DNA from: Gammaproteobacteria bacterium
Lineage (GTDB): Bacteria; Pseudomonadota; Gammaproteobacteria; Steroidobacterales; Steroidobacteraceae
DNA length: 21,262 nucleotides
Direction: 5' to 3'
Assembly (NCBI GenBank): GCA_005877965.1
Contig: VBNP01000055.1
Coordinates: 1 to 21,262 of the forward strand
How positions within the stretch are numbered: the stretch's first letter is position 1; every line of letters starts with the position of its first letter. Of the stretch, positions 14,027-21,262 are shown piece after piece. The notes under the pieces are model-generated. The model saw only the letters and a list, made by a program, of their open reading frames with translations, searched no databases and was not told the DNA's origin. Position numbers and translations under genes: made by a program.

Positions 14027-16404
14027 CGCGCGGAGCGCGATGACGCTGCGGCGCCTGAGCCCTGCGGGTGCATCAGCCACGCGGCCAGCGCCGGCAGCAG
14101 GATGATCGCGGCCAGCATGTTCACCAGGAACATGAAGGTCAGCATGATGCCGATGTCGGCCTGGAACTTGAGCGGCGAGAACACCCAGGTGGCGACCCCG
14201 ATGGCGAGCGTGATGCCGGTGAAGATGATGCTGGCCCCGGTGACGCGCAGTGTGCGCTCGTAGGAGTCGCGCACCGACAGTCCCTGGTGCAGGAATTCCT
14301 GCATGCGGCTGAAGAGATAAATGCCGTAGTCGACGCCGATGCCGGCGCCGAGCGCCACCATCGGCAGCGTGGACACCTTGAGGCCGATGCCGACCAGGGC
14401 CATGACCGCGTACACCAGCACCGATACCAGCGCCAGCGGCACCACCACCAGGACGGTGCCCACCACGGAACGGAAAGTCAGCAGGCACATGACCAGGACC
14501 GCAGCGAACACGCCCGCGAGGATCATCATCTCCTTGGCCTTCACGGTCTCGTTGGTGGCGGCCATCACCCCCACGTTGCCCGCGGCGAGGCGCAGCTGCG
14601 CGCCGGCGACCGGGTTGGCGTTGCGCCAGCCTTTGACGGCGGTCACGAGCCGCTCGATCGTGCCGGCGCGGTGGTCGGCCAGGAACATCATCACCGGCAC
14701 GACGTCGCAGTTGTCATTGAGCAGCCCGGTGCTGGTCTCGATGTAACGCGTCGACTGCGTGAGCTGGGTCTGCTCGCGCGGGATGCTGCGCCACTTGAGG
14801 CTCCCCTCGTTCCAGCCGGCGATCGCGATCTTGGCGATGAACGGCAGCGTGATGACGTCCTGCACGCCGGCGACGTTGCGCATGTGCCAGCCGAAGCGGT
14901 CGACTGCGCTCATCAGCTCGTGACTGACGCACACCGGTTCGGTCGACTCGACGATCGCGGTGAGCACGTCGACGCCGATGTCGAACCTGGAGGTGATGAC
15001 CTCGTTGTCACGGTTGTAGCGCGAGTCGGGACGCAGCTCCGGCACGCCCGTCTGGGTGTCGCCGATCGGAGTCTCGCGTCCCTTCCACCAGCCGAGTGCC
15101 GCAAGCACTGCAGCGACCGCAATGATGGCGAGCGCCGGCCCCCGGCCGGTGATGCCGGACAGCCACCGCCATAGCGCCGCGAGGTAAGCGCTGCGCCGCT
15201 GCACCCGTGCGCGATAACCGGCATCGAAGTGCACGTAGGAGACCACCACCGGCAGCAGCACCAGGTCGGTCAGAATGACGATCGCCACGCCGATGCTCGC
15301 GGTAATCGCCATCTCGCGAATCACCTGCACCGGGATCATCAGAATCGTGACGAAACCCACCAGGTCCGCGAGCAGTGCAACGACCGCGGGGGCCAGCAGC
15401 TGCCGGAACGTGCGGCGCGCGGCCTCCATGCTGCCGAGGCCCGCGAGCGCGGCGTCGCTCACGGCGCTGATCTTCTGCACGCCGTGACTGACGCCGATCG
15501 CGAACACCAGGAACGGCACCAGCAGGCCGACGGGGTCGATGCCGTAACGCAGCAACACCAGCGCGCCCAGCTGCCAGATCACCGCTACACCCGCGCACAG
15601 CACCGGCACGAACGCGACGCGCCAGGACTGAGAGTAGAGGCGCACCGCCAGCAGCGTGAGCACCAGCGTGATCGCCGCAAACAGCACCACCGAGTCGGCG
15701 CCGTCGGCGATGTCACCCATCACCTTGGCAAAGCCGATCATGCGCACGTCGATCCCGTGACCCTCGAGGCCCCGGCGCACCTGCAGTTCGAGCTCGTGGG
15801 CGACCTTGATCGGATCGACCGGCTGGCCCTGCGCATCCTGATCCAGCACGATCGCGCTCACCACGGCGCCGGAGAAGTCGTTGGCGACCAGGCGCCCGAG
15901 GATGCCGGCCTTGCGGATGTTGTCGCGCACCCGCGCCATGTTCTCGGGGGTGGGCGTGAAGTCCGCCGGTATGACGTTGCCCGCTTCGATGCCGTCCTCG
16001 ACCACCTCGAGGTAGCGCACGTTCGGGGTGAAGATCGACTGCACGCGCGTGCGGTCGATGCCATCCATGACGATCACTGCGTCGGTCGCCTTGCGCAGCG
16101 CCGCAAAGAACTCCGGCGCGAACATGTTGCCGTCGCGTGCGATGAGCGCGATCAGTACGCGGTTGCCGCCGCGAAACTCCGCCACCCTCGGGTCGAGGTA
16201 GGTGCGCATGTACTCGTGCCGCAGCGGCAGAGTCTTGGTGAACGAGCAGTCGATGCGCAGGCCGCGCACCGCCAGCGCGGCGAGTAACACCGTGCCGAGC
16301 GCGAACAGGGCGAGGATCGGGGTGCGATGGCCGAAGATCAGCCGCTCGAGCCGCCCCGCGAGCGCGGTGGGCACGACATCGCCGCTTACGCCTGCGCCGG
16401 CCAC
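14023..16404 (-). CDS. MMPL/RND-superfamily permease
   Basis: A 793-residue inner-membrane transporter of the RND superfamily, MMPL branch (COG1033-like), probably moving lipids or other hydrophobic molecules. Architecture is duplicated: helix 1 (about 29-47), a large periplasmic loop (about 50-235), five helices (238-390), helix 7 (422-440), a second loop (445-625), and five more helices (627-778). The second half carries GAGIGVDYGIYL with Asp692 in the position of the RND/MmpL proton-relay Asp; the equivalent place in the first half reads GVSHGVQ (304-310) with no acid. GTG at 16404 overlaps the stop of the YCF48-like gene (TAGTG), so the two are coupled. No TolC or membrane-fusion gene is nearby, unlike drug-efflux RND pumps. 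Confidence 0.88.
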   Translation of the reverse strand: MAGAGVSGDVVPTALAGRLERLIFGHRTPILALFALGTVLLAALAVRGLRIDCSFTKTLPLRHEYMRTYLDPRVAEFRGGNRVLIALIARDGNMFAPEFFAALRKATDAVIVMDGIDRTRVQSIFTPNVRYLEVVEDGIEAGNVIPADFTPTPENMARVRDNIRKAGILGRLVANDFSGAVVSAIVLDQDAQGQPVDPIKVAHELELQVRRGLEGHGIDVRMIGFAKVMGDIADGADSVVLFAAITLVLTLLAVRLYSQSWRVAFVPVLCAGVAVIWQLGALVLLRYGIDPVGLLVPFLVFAIGVSHGVQKISAVSDAALAGLGSMEAARRTFRQLLAPAVVALLADLVGFVTILMIPVQVIREMAITASIGVAIVILTDLVLLPVVVSYVHFDAGYRARVQRRSAYLAALWRWLSGITGRGPALAIIAVAAVLAALGWWKGRETPIGDTQTGVPELRPDSRYNRDNEVITSRFDIGVDVLTAIVESTEPVCVSHELMSAVDRFGWHMRNVAGVQDVITLPFIAKIAIAGWNEGSLKWRSIPREQTQLTQSTRYIETSTGLLNDNCDVVPVMMFLADHRAGTIERLVTAVKGWRNANPVAGAQLRLAAGNVGVMAATNETVKAKEMMILAGVFAAVLVMCLLTFRSVVGTVLVVVPLALVSVLVYAVMALVGIGLKVSTLPMVALGAGIGVDYGIYLFSRMQEFLHQGLSVRDSYERTLRVTGASIIFTGITLAIGVATWVFSPLKFQADIGIMLTFMFLVNMLAAIILLPALAAWLMHPQGSGAAASSRSAR

Positions 16405-17528
16405 TAGCGCGCGCCGCGCGCGCCGCCAGGCGCGTCCCTCAGGCTGATGAGCCTGGCGCCGTCCTCCCCGACCGCCGCAAGCTCGGCCTCGCCCACCGGC
16501 ACCGCGGCGGAGAGCCCGGCCCGATCGCTCTGCTGCGCCAGGGTGAAGGTGCGGCCGTGGTCGTGGCTGACGAGCACTACGCCGGAAAGACCCACGATGG
16601 CGACGCCCGCATCATCAAAGCGGGCCGCGCCATCGAGCAGGGCCACCGTGCCGGTTTCGATCTTGCGCCAGCTGGAACCCGCGTCCTCGGAGCGGTAGAG
16701 GTGGCCGCGCAGGCCAAACGCCAGCACCGCCTCGCCCGGCAGCGGCAGCACGCCGAAGAACGATCCCTCGTAGGGCGGGCTGAGCTCATGCCAGGTCGCG
16801 CCGCCATCATCCGAGCGATACAGGTGCCCCGCTTCGGCGGCGATGTACAGCCGCGAAGCGCCGGCGGGCACGATGCGGTTGAGGTGATAGCCGCCTCCCG
16901 CGGCGCCGTGCTCCGCGGCGCCCGCCGACGGCCCGGTGCGCGCCGCGCGCGCCCCGGGCGGTGGTGCGGCCGTGAACTTGCGGGCCGTCCAACTCGCGCC
17001 ACCGTCCTCGCTCGTGAAGTACGCGTTGTAGGCGCCGACGGCGATCGCGTGTCCGCCGCCGCCACACCACACGTCCAGGAGCGGGCGCTGCGCCTCGGGT
17101 GCGTAGTGGGTGCGCCTCCAGGTTGCTCCGGCGTCGGCGGTGGTGAGAATGACCTCGTCGTGGCCGACCGCGACCCCGTGCGCGCCATCAAGAAAGCACA
17201 CCCCGGTGAGCAGCGCCTGGGTCGGCACATCAAGGGCCTGTGTCCAGCTTGTGCCCCGGTCGTCGGAGAGCACGATGACGCCGCGGTCGCCGACCGCGAC
17301 CAGGCGCGCGCCGGCGGTCGCGACCGCGATCAGGAGCGACTGCGCGGCGAGGCGCGCGGGCTCGGCGGACGACTCGGGCGGCTGTACGGCGGGTGCACGC
17401 GCGGCAACTGCGACTGAGAGGGCGCACGCGAGGGCAAAGAAGGGCTTTCGGGGGGCCGCGCTGGCGTTGCGTCCCGCGCTTGAGCGAACGCCGACCCCCT
17501 GGCCCGGTCCCCTGTGCACGGCGGCCAC
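16404..17528 (-). CDS. YCF48-like Asp-box beta-propeller protein, exported
   Basis: A 374-residue protein built from six Asp-box (BNR/YCF48) units, at residues 88-95, 130-137, 173-180, 239-246, 280-287 and 321-328; for example SDDGGATW and SEDAGSSW. These fold as blades of a propeller and usually act as a scaffold for protein assembly or ligand binding rather than as an enzyme. A hydrophobic segment (30-44) following Arg-Lys suggests a signal peptide with a long N-region. A Gly/Ala/Pro-rich insertion (188-213) separates blades three and four. GTG at 17528 follows AAGGA (complement of 17534-17538). The stop overlaps the RND start and the DUF1329 stop lies 34 bp upstream, so it belongs to the envelope operon. 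YCF48/HCF136 serve photosystem II assembly elsewhere; nothing here suggests photosynthesis. Confidence 0.82.
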   Translation of the reverse strand: MAAVHRGPGQGVGVRSSAGRNASAAPRKPFFALACALSVAVAARAPAVQPPESSAEPARLAAQSLLIAVATAGARLVAVGDRGVIVLSDDRGTSWTQALDVPTQALLTGVCFLDGAHGVAVGHDEVILTTADAGATWRRTHYAPEAQRPLLDVWCGGGGHAIAVGAYNAYFTSEDGGASWTARKFTAAPPPGARAARTGPSAGAAEHGAAGGGYHLNRIVPAGASRLYIAAEAGHLYRSDDGGATWHELSPPYEGSFFGVLPLPGEAVLAFGLRGHLYRSEDAGSSWRKIETGTVALLDGAARFDDAGVAIVGLSGVVLVSHDHGRTFTLAQQSDRAGLSAAVPVGEAELAAVGEDGARLISLRDAPGGARGAR

Positions 17529-17562
17529 GAAAATCCTTCTTTGCGCGCGCGGATGCGCGACC

Positions 17563-18927
17563 CTAACGGATTCCGCGCCGCTCCAGCACGCTCGGTTGGT
17601 AGTCAGCAGGCGTGCGCTTGACGCTGAAGTCGTAGGACTTGGGCTCCTCGCTCTGCAGACCGAGCGCGAGATAGCGCCCGTTCGACAGATCCATGACGAG
17701 CTCCAGGTCCGTCCACAGCGACGGCAGGTCGTAGTAGTTCACGGCGTGCCCTTCCTGCACGCGATACAGCTGCCCGCGCGTGTCGTAGCAGTCCACCGCG
17801 AGGATCTGCCAGGAATCCTCGTCCACGTACAGCGTGCGGCGGCTGTACAGGTGGCTGAGGCCGTGCTTGAGCGTCGCATCCACCACCCAGACGCGATGCA
17901 GCTCGTAGCGCGCCAGATCCTGGTTGATGTGGTTCCTGCGCAGCAGCTCGCCGTACTTGAGCTTCCCGTCCTGCAGACGGTAGGCATTGTAGGGGACGTA
18001 GATCTCCTTCTTGCCGATGAGCTTCCAGTCGTAGCGCTCGGGGCTGCCGTTGTACATGTCGAACTGATCAGAGGTGCGCAGGTTGTCGGAGTTGGTGCCC
18101 GGGTTGTCGAAGGCGACGTTCGGCGCGCGCCGCACACGGCGCTGGCCGGGGTTATAGACCCACGCGCGCCGTGCCTCCTTCGCCTGATCGAGCGTCTCCT
18201 GCACCAGCAGCACCTCGCCCGCCAGGCGCGCCGGCGCGGTGGTCTCCTGCGTGAAATACAGCAGGATGTTGTTGAGGGCCGCTTCCGTCATGCCCGGCTG
18301 GTAGTACTGGAAGTAGAACTCCTCCTTGAAGTTCACCAGCGTATACGCGCCGCCGGCGGTGAGCGGCGCCTGCCCCACCAGCAGAGCCGCCGCGAGGCCC
18401 CGATAACGCGTGACGTGGTTCCAGAACACCTCCACGCCGACCTTTGGAATCGGAAACGGAGTACCGCCGATCGCGCCGCTCACTCCGTTGCCGTCCGGAA
18501 CGAGTCGGGCGGTGGTCGCATTGCGCCTCGTGGCCTCATAGACGCGCTCCGGGGCGGCCGCACTGCGATGGGTCGGATAGACCACCATCTTGTAGTCCGG
18601 GTAGGTCTTGAACAGCGCCTTGTGACCCTCGGTGAGCTTTGCCGCGTACTGCCCGAGGTTGGCCGCGGTGATGGTGAACAGCGGCTTGTCGCCGGCGTAC
18701 GGGTCGGGGTAGTGATCACCGGCGTGATAGCCGGGAAAGCCGGCTTCGGCCGCGGACTTCAGGCCGCCGGTCCAGGCGGGAATGCTGTCGTCGGCGTTAG
18801 CGGCCTTCTCGCCGCCGAGCGGCGTGAGCTCCGCACCCAGGCGCGCGGCCTCCTCCGGGCTCACCGCCCCCCAGGCCGCGGGTGCGCACAGCAGCGCTGC
18901 TGCAGCCAGCCGGATCAGAGTTTTCAT
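17563..18927 (-). CDS. DUF1329 exported protein
   Basis: A 454-residue precursor with a signal peptide (MKTLIRLAAAALL, cleavage near residue 20). Hallmarks of DUF1329 seen: SIPAWTGGL (49-57), PYAGDKPLFTITAANLGQYA, KALFKTYPDYKMVVYPTHRS, GGTPFPIPKVGVEVFWNHVT, YRLQDGKLKYGELL and RRTLYVDEDSWQI. I recall the family being described as related to the LolA/LolB lipoprotein-carrier fold, which would make it a periplasmic carrier of hydrophobic ligands; that is knowledge to verify, not visible here. ATG at 18927 is set by GGAGGGG (complement of 18933-18939), five bases away; an in-frame extension to 19116 runs back into the DUF1302 gene and is not used. No lipobox. DUF1302 is 46 bp upstream. Confidence 0.9.
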   Translation of the reverse strand: MKTLIRLAAAALLCAPAAWGAVSPEEAARLGAELTPLGGEKAANADDSIPAWTGGLKSAAEAGFPGYHAGDHYPDPYAGDKPLFTITAANLGQYAAKLTEGHKALFKTYPDYKMVVYPTHRSAAAPERVYEATRRNATTARLVPDGNGVSGAIGGTPFPIPKVGVEVFWNHVTRYRGLAAALLVGQAPLTAGGAYTLVNFKEEFYFQYYQPGMTEAALNNILLYFTQETTAPARLAGEVLLVQETLDQAKEARRAWVYNPGQRRVRRAPNVAFDNPGTNSDNLRTSDQFDMYNGSPERYDWKLIGKKEIYVPYNAYRLQDGKLKYGELLRRNHINQDLARYELHRVWVVDATLKHGLSHLYSRRTLYVDEDSWQILAVDCYDTRGQLYRVQEGHAVNYYDLPSLWTDLELVMDLSNGRYLALGLQSEEPKSYDFSVKRTPADYQPSVLERRGIR

Positions 18928-18973
18928 TGCAGCCCCTCCATGATTCGCGCGCCCGCGCAGGGCCGGCGCGGCT

Positions 18974-21082
18974 TCAGAACGAGTATTTGATACTGGCCGC
19001 AACGAAGTCGCGATCGTTGACGAGGTTGTACTGGCCGGCCCCGCCGTACTGCGTATACGACACGTCGAAGTCCCACTTGGAGCGCAGGCTCGCACCCAGT
19101 CCGACGCTGAGCGCATGACGGTCCTCGATGAAGTTGCCGCCCGGACCGGGGGAGACCCCTTTCACGTCATGGCTCCAGGTGAAATGCGGCAACACGTTCA
19201 ACGCGCCAATCACGTTGTCGTACTCGAGCCGGCCGGCGACGACGTAACCCCACGAGAACTCCGTCGGAAACTCGGAAAGCGGCGTCGTGAGGCCGGGAAA
19301 CTCCGGATACCCACCGAGTGCCGGCTGGCCGCTGAGAGCCGCTCCGGGTGCGTCGTACTCCACGCCGCGGCCCACCGGTCCGCCGCTGGTCAGACTCTCG
19401 AGCCGCGGAACGTATTCGGCCCCGGCCTCGAGCACCACCACCGCCTGAGAGGCCTTCAGCACATTGGCGAACACCTGGGTGGCGGTGAAGTCGGCGTGCC
19501 AGGTGTTCTTGAGCTCGTAACCGCGGATACTCTGCCCGAGGCCATAGAGCCCGAACTGGTTGCACCCGGTGATGGGGGTCGGCGAAGCAGGCACGCACGT
19601 TCCGGGGGGCGTCACCGGCACTCCGAGGAGCTTCGTGATCCCTGCCTCGAACGGGGCCAGCGTCGCGTACAGCAGCTCCACCGAGCCGAGCTGCAGCGGC
19701 ACGTTGTGCCGGAATGTGACCTCGCCCTGCAACGCAGTGCCGGTCTTCTGGATCTGCGTGTTGAAGGACACGCCGAGCATCTTGATGTCCTGCGGGAATT
19801 CCTCGAACAGGCCGGCCGTCTTGCCGTACTCGTGGGTCGCGATGTTGCTCGCCTGGTTGGTTACATTGCCGCCCGCGAGCAGGGTGTTGGCGCCGATGGT
19901 GGCGTATTGCTGCGCGGTCGCGGCGCTCAGGTTGCCGCCCAGGGCCGCGGCGCGCTGCTGGCCGACGGCGGCCCCGGTAGCGACCGCGGCCGCGAACGGC
20001 AGGCCCGCGGCCAGCGCCTGAGCCGCCGCGCCGACGGCGTTGACCGCGCCGAAGGCATTGCCGAAGCCCGCCTGCGAGCCGGTCATCGCCGACACCACCG
20101 GCAGGCGGCTGCTGTAGTTCAGGAAGTAGAGGCCGAGCTGCGTGCCCTGGCTGAAGTTCGGCAGGTAGAGCTTGAAGTTCACGCCGAACTGGCCGGATTC
20201 GGACGGCTTCTTGTCCGGCAGGCGGCTGTAGGCCTGGAAGTTGCCGATCAGGGCGCCGCCCAGCGGACGGAAATCCACGCCCTGGTCGGAAATCGCTCCA
20301 AAACCCAGGAACACTCGATTGCCCCCCGGGCCGGCGAAGTCGCTGGTGCTGAAGTACGCCCCGTCGGGCTCGATGATGTCCTCGTGCCAGTCGAACAGGT
20401 ACAGCAACTGGGTGCTCAGGTTCTTCGACAGCTGCAGATTGAACACCGCCATCTCATCCGGCAGCAGCGCCTGCTTGAGCTCCGCCCCGGGCACCTGCAG
20501 CGCCGTCACGTCGAAGTGGTTGACCTCGTTGAGGCCGCCCGGAATATAGGTGCTCTCGCCCCAGTCCACGACCTGCCGGCCGAGGCGCATCTCCGCGGGC
20601 ATGGTGCCGAGATTGAAGCGCCAGAACCCAAACGCATCCAGCAGGCGCGTGTAGCTGCCGACCACGCCCTTGGCGTCATGGGTCAGCTGAATGTGATCGG
20701 TGGTGGCGTTCATGACCTCGAAATCGTAGAGGCCGGAGCCACGCAGGAAGATTCCGCCCTGCTCCTTGTAGTTGAGCGCGATCTCGCTGACGCCCGTGAG
20801 CGCCTCGCTGAAGGCGGCCTTTTTCCGGTAGTTGAGCTCGCCGTCATCGATGTTGGGGGAGTATCCGCAGCCGCCGTCGGCGATCGCAACGAGACGGCAG
20901 TCGAGGCCCGAGACGCGCCAGGCCTGGCCGTAGCCGATCGTGGTGTCCCAGCTGCCGGTCCAGTCTCCGGAGCTGCTCTGGAAGCTGACGGCCTGCGCGC
21001 TCGGCCAGCCGCCCGCGGCGAGCACGGCGGCGAGCGCCATGACGGTGAGCCGCGGACCGCGCCCGGTGTGACCTTCCCTCAT
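18974..21082 (-). CDS. DUF1302 outer-membrane protein
   Basis: A 702-residue precursor with signal peptide (basic start, then VMALAAVLAAGG, cleavage likely after SAQA at 31). Family features: SGDWTGSWDTTIGYG at the mature N-terminus, DGELNYRKKAAFSE, LRGSGLYDFEV, MRLGRQVVDWGESTYIPGGL, NHFDVTALQVPGAELKQALL, and a C-terminal Tyr-Ser-Phe end typical of outer-membrane barrels, with many alternating strands (for example WDFDVSYTQYGGAGQYNLVN). An Ala/Gly-rich low-complexity stretch lies in the middle. ATG at 21082 is preferred for its G-rich ribosome binding site (complement of 21087-21091) and good signal peptide; an in-frame ATG at 21121 exists. It heads the operon with DUF1329, YCF48-like and RND genes. 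The transported substrate is unknown. Confidence 0.88.
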   Translation of the reverse strand: MREGHTGRGPRLTVMALAAVLAAGGWPSAQAVSFQSSSGDWTGSWDTTIGYGQAWRVSGLDCRLVAIADGGCGYSPNIDDGELNYRKKAAFSEALTGVSEIALNYKEQGGIFLRGSGLYDFEVMNATTDHIQLTHDAKGVVGSYTRLLDAFGFWRFNLGTMPAEMRLGRQVVDWGESTYIPGGLNEVNHFDVTALQVPGAELKQALLPDEMAVFNLQLSKNLSTQLLYLFDWHEDIIEPDGAYFSTSDFAGPGGNRVFLGFGAISDQGVDFRPLGGALIGNFQAYSRLPDKKPSESGQFGVNFKLYLPNFSQGTQLGLYFLNYSSRLPVVSAMTGSQAGFGNAFGAVNAVGAAAQALAAGLPFAAAVATGAAVGQQRAAALGGNLSAATAQQYATIGANTLLAGGNVTNQASNIATHEYGKTAGLFEEFPQDIKMLGVSFNTQIQKTGTALQGEVTFRHNVPLQLGSVELLYATLAPFEAGITKLLGVPVTPPGTCVPASPTPITGCNQFGLYGLGQSIRGYELKNTWHADFTATQVFANVLKASQAVVVLEAGAEYVPRLESLTSGGPVGRGVEYDAPGAALSGQPALGGYPEFPGLTTPLSEFPTEFSWGYVVAGRLEYDNVIGALNVLPHFTWSHDVKGVSPGPGGNFIEDRHALSVGLGASLRSKWDFDVSYTQYGGAGQYNLVNDRDFVAASIKYSF

Positions 21083-21147
21083 GTGTCCCCCTGCTTTCCC
21101 TGAGGCCTCAAGGACGCGCACGTCGCCACGTCTGCGGGCTCAACGCC

Positions 21148-21183
21148 CTGAAGTCCGCCTGCTGAAATCCGTCTGAAAGTCTG
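21148..21183. repeat. Three degenerate direct repeats upstream of the DUF1302 operon
   Basis: On the plus strand, CTGAAGTCCG (21148-21157), CTGAAATCCG (21162-21171) and CTGAAAGTCTG (21173-21183) follow one another at 14- and 11-base steps. They lie 66-101 bp upstream of the DUF1302 start codon, where a regulator would bind. Binding is inference. Confidence 0.4.
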
Positions 21184-21210
21184 ATTGCCTCGGTCTGCAC
21201 CACCGTAGAG

Positions 21211-21262
21211 CTACTCGAAGGCGATCGCGGGCAGATCGAGTGCGATGAGGAAGTATTCGAAC
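21211..21262 (-). CDS. Possible 3' end of an upstream gene
   Basis: The minus strand is open from the window edge to a TAG at 21213-21211, encoding the last 16 residues FEYFLIALDLPAIAFE. It lies 128 bp before the DUF1302 start in the same direction and could be the preceding gene. Sixteen codons are too few to identify a family or to exclude chance. Confidence 0.3.
   Translation of the reverse strand, partial: FEYFLIALDLPAIAFE

Noticed and set aside
12578..14488. 636-codon minus-strand frame spanning the channel, arfB and DUF2214
   Set aside because: Covers three plus-strand genes and part of the RND gene in another frame; no motif, no ribosome binding site, Arg/Gly/His-rich shadow composition.
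17110..18990. 626-codon plus-strand frame opposite DUF1329 and part of the propeller gene
   Set aside because: Crosses the boundary between two well supported minus-strand genes; no recognisable domain.
19115..21103. 662-codon plus-strand frame opposite DUF1302
   Set aside because: Antisense to a recognised family with signal peptide and ribosome binding site; composition is typical of a GC-driven shadow.
1..21262. CRISPR, tRNA, rRNA, insertion sequence or prophage signals
   Set aside because: No spaced repeats, no transposase or integrase motifs, no terminal inverted repeats, and no clover-leaf-like sequence were recognised on either strand.

Overview
This is a GC-rich chromosomal window from a gammaproteobacterium. 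Two conserved blocks support that placement: the order prmA - zinc-ribbon/DUF3426 - dusB - fis - purH - purD, and rhlB divergent from trxA-rho. Both are familiar gammaproteobacterial housekeeping arrangements. The accessory genes fit a lineage such as the Steroidobacterales, Nevskiales or Xanthomonadales, but I cannot fix the family from this sequence alone. No tRNA, rRNA, CRISPR array, integrase or insertion sequence was recognised.

Layout, left to right. (1) Positions 13-6871, plus strand: a compact gene string for ribosomal protein methylation (prmA), a zinc-ribbon membrane protein, tRNA dihydrouridine synthesis (dusB, apparently from a TTG start), the nucleoid protein Fis, the last steps of purine synthesis (purH) with GAR synthetase (purD), and a small hotdog-fold thioesterase. 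(2) Positions 6890-7744, minus strand: a probable outer-membrane beta-barrel of unknown function. (3) Positions 7937-11355: rho and trxA on the minus strand, diverging from rhlB on the plus strand across a 279-bp shared control region. Rho carries a 61-residue Arg/Gly/Asn-rich N-terminal extension and its start overlaps the trxA stop. RhlB carries an RGG-repeat C-terminal tail.

(4) Positions 11505-14026, plus strand: a DUF465 mini-protein overlapping an MscS-family channel, then an arfB (peptidyl-tRNA hydrolase, ribosome rescue) gene that appears broken just after its GGQ motif, then a DUF2214 membrane protein. The stop codon of the DUF2214 gene shares the palindrome CTAG with the stop of the opposing operon. 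(5) Positions 14023-21082, minus strand: a four-gene envelope operon in the order DUF1302 beta-barrel, DUF1329 periplasmic protein, Asp-box (YCF48-like) beta-propeller, MMPL/RND-type permease. The four products together would span inner membrane, periplasm and outer membrane, so they look like parts of one machine for moving hydrophobic molecules or lipids. This is the most system-like part of the window. Its substrate is unknown. A gene fragment runs off the right edge on the same strand.

The observations most worth checking are the arfB lesion, the trans-envelope operon and the degenerate repeats in front of it, the Rho extension with loss of a trxA-rho leader, the paired Arg/Gly-rich tails on the divergent genes rho and rhlB, and a possible hairpin over the fis ribosome binding site.
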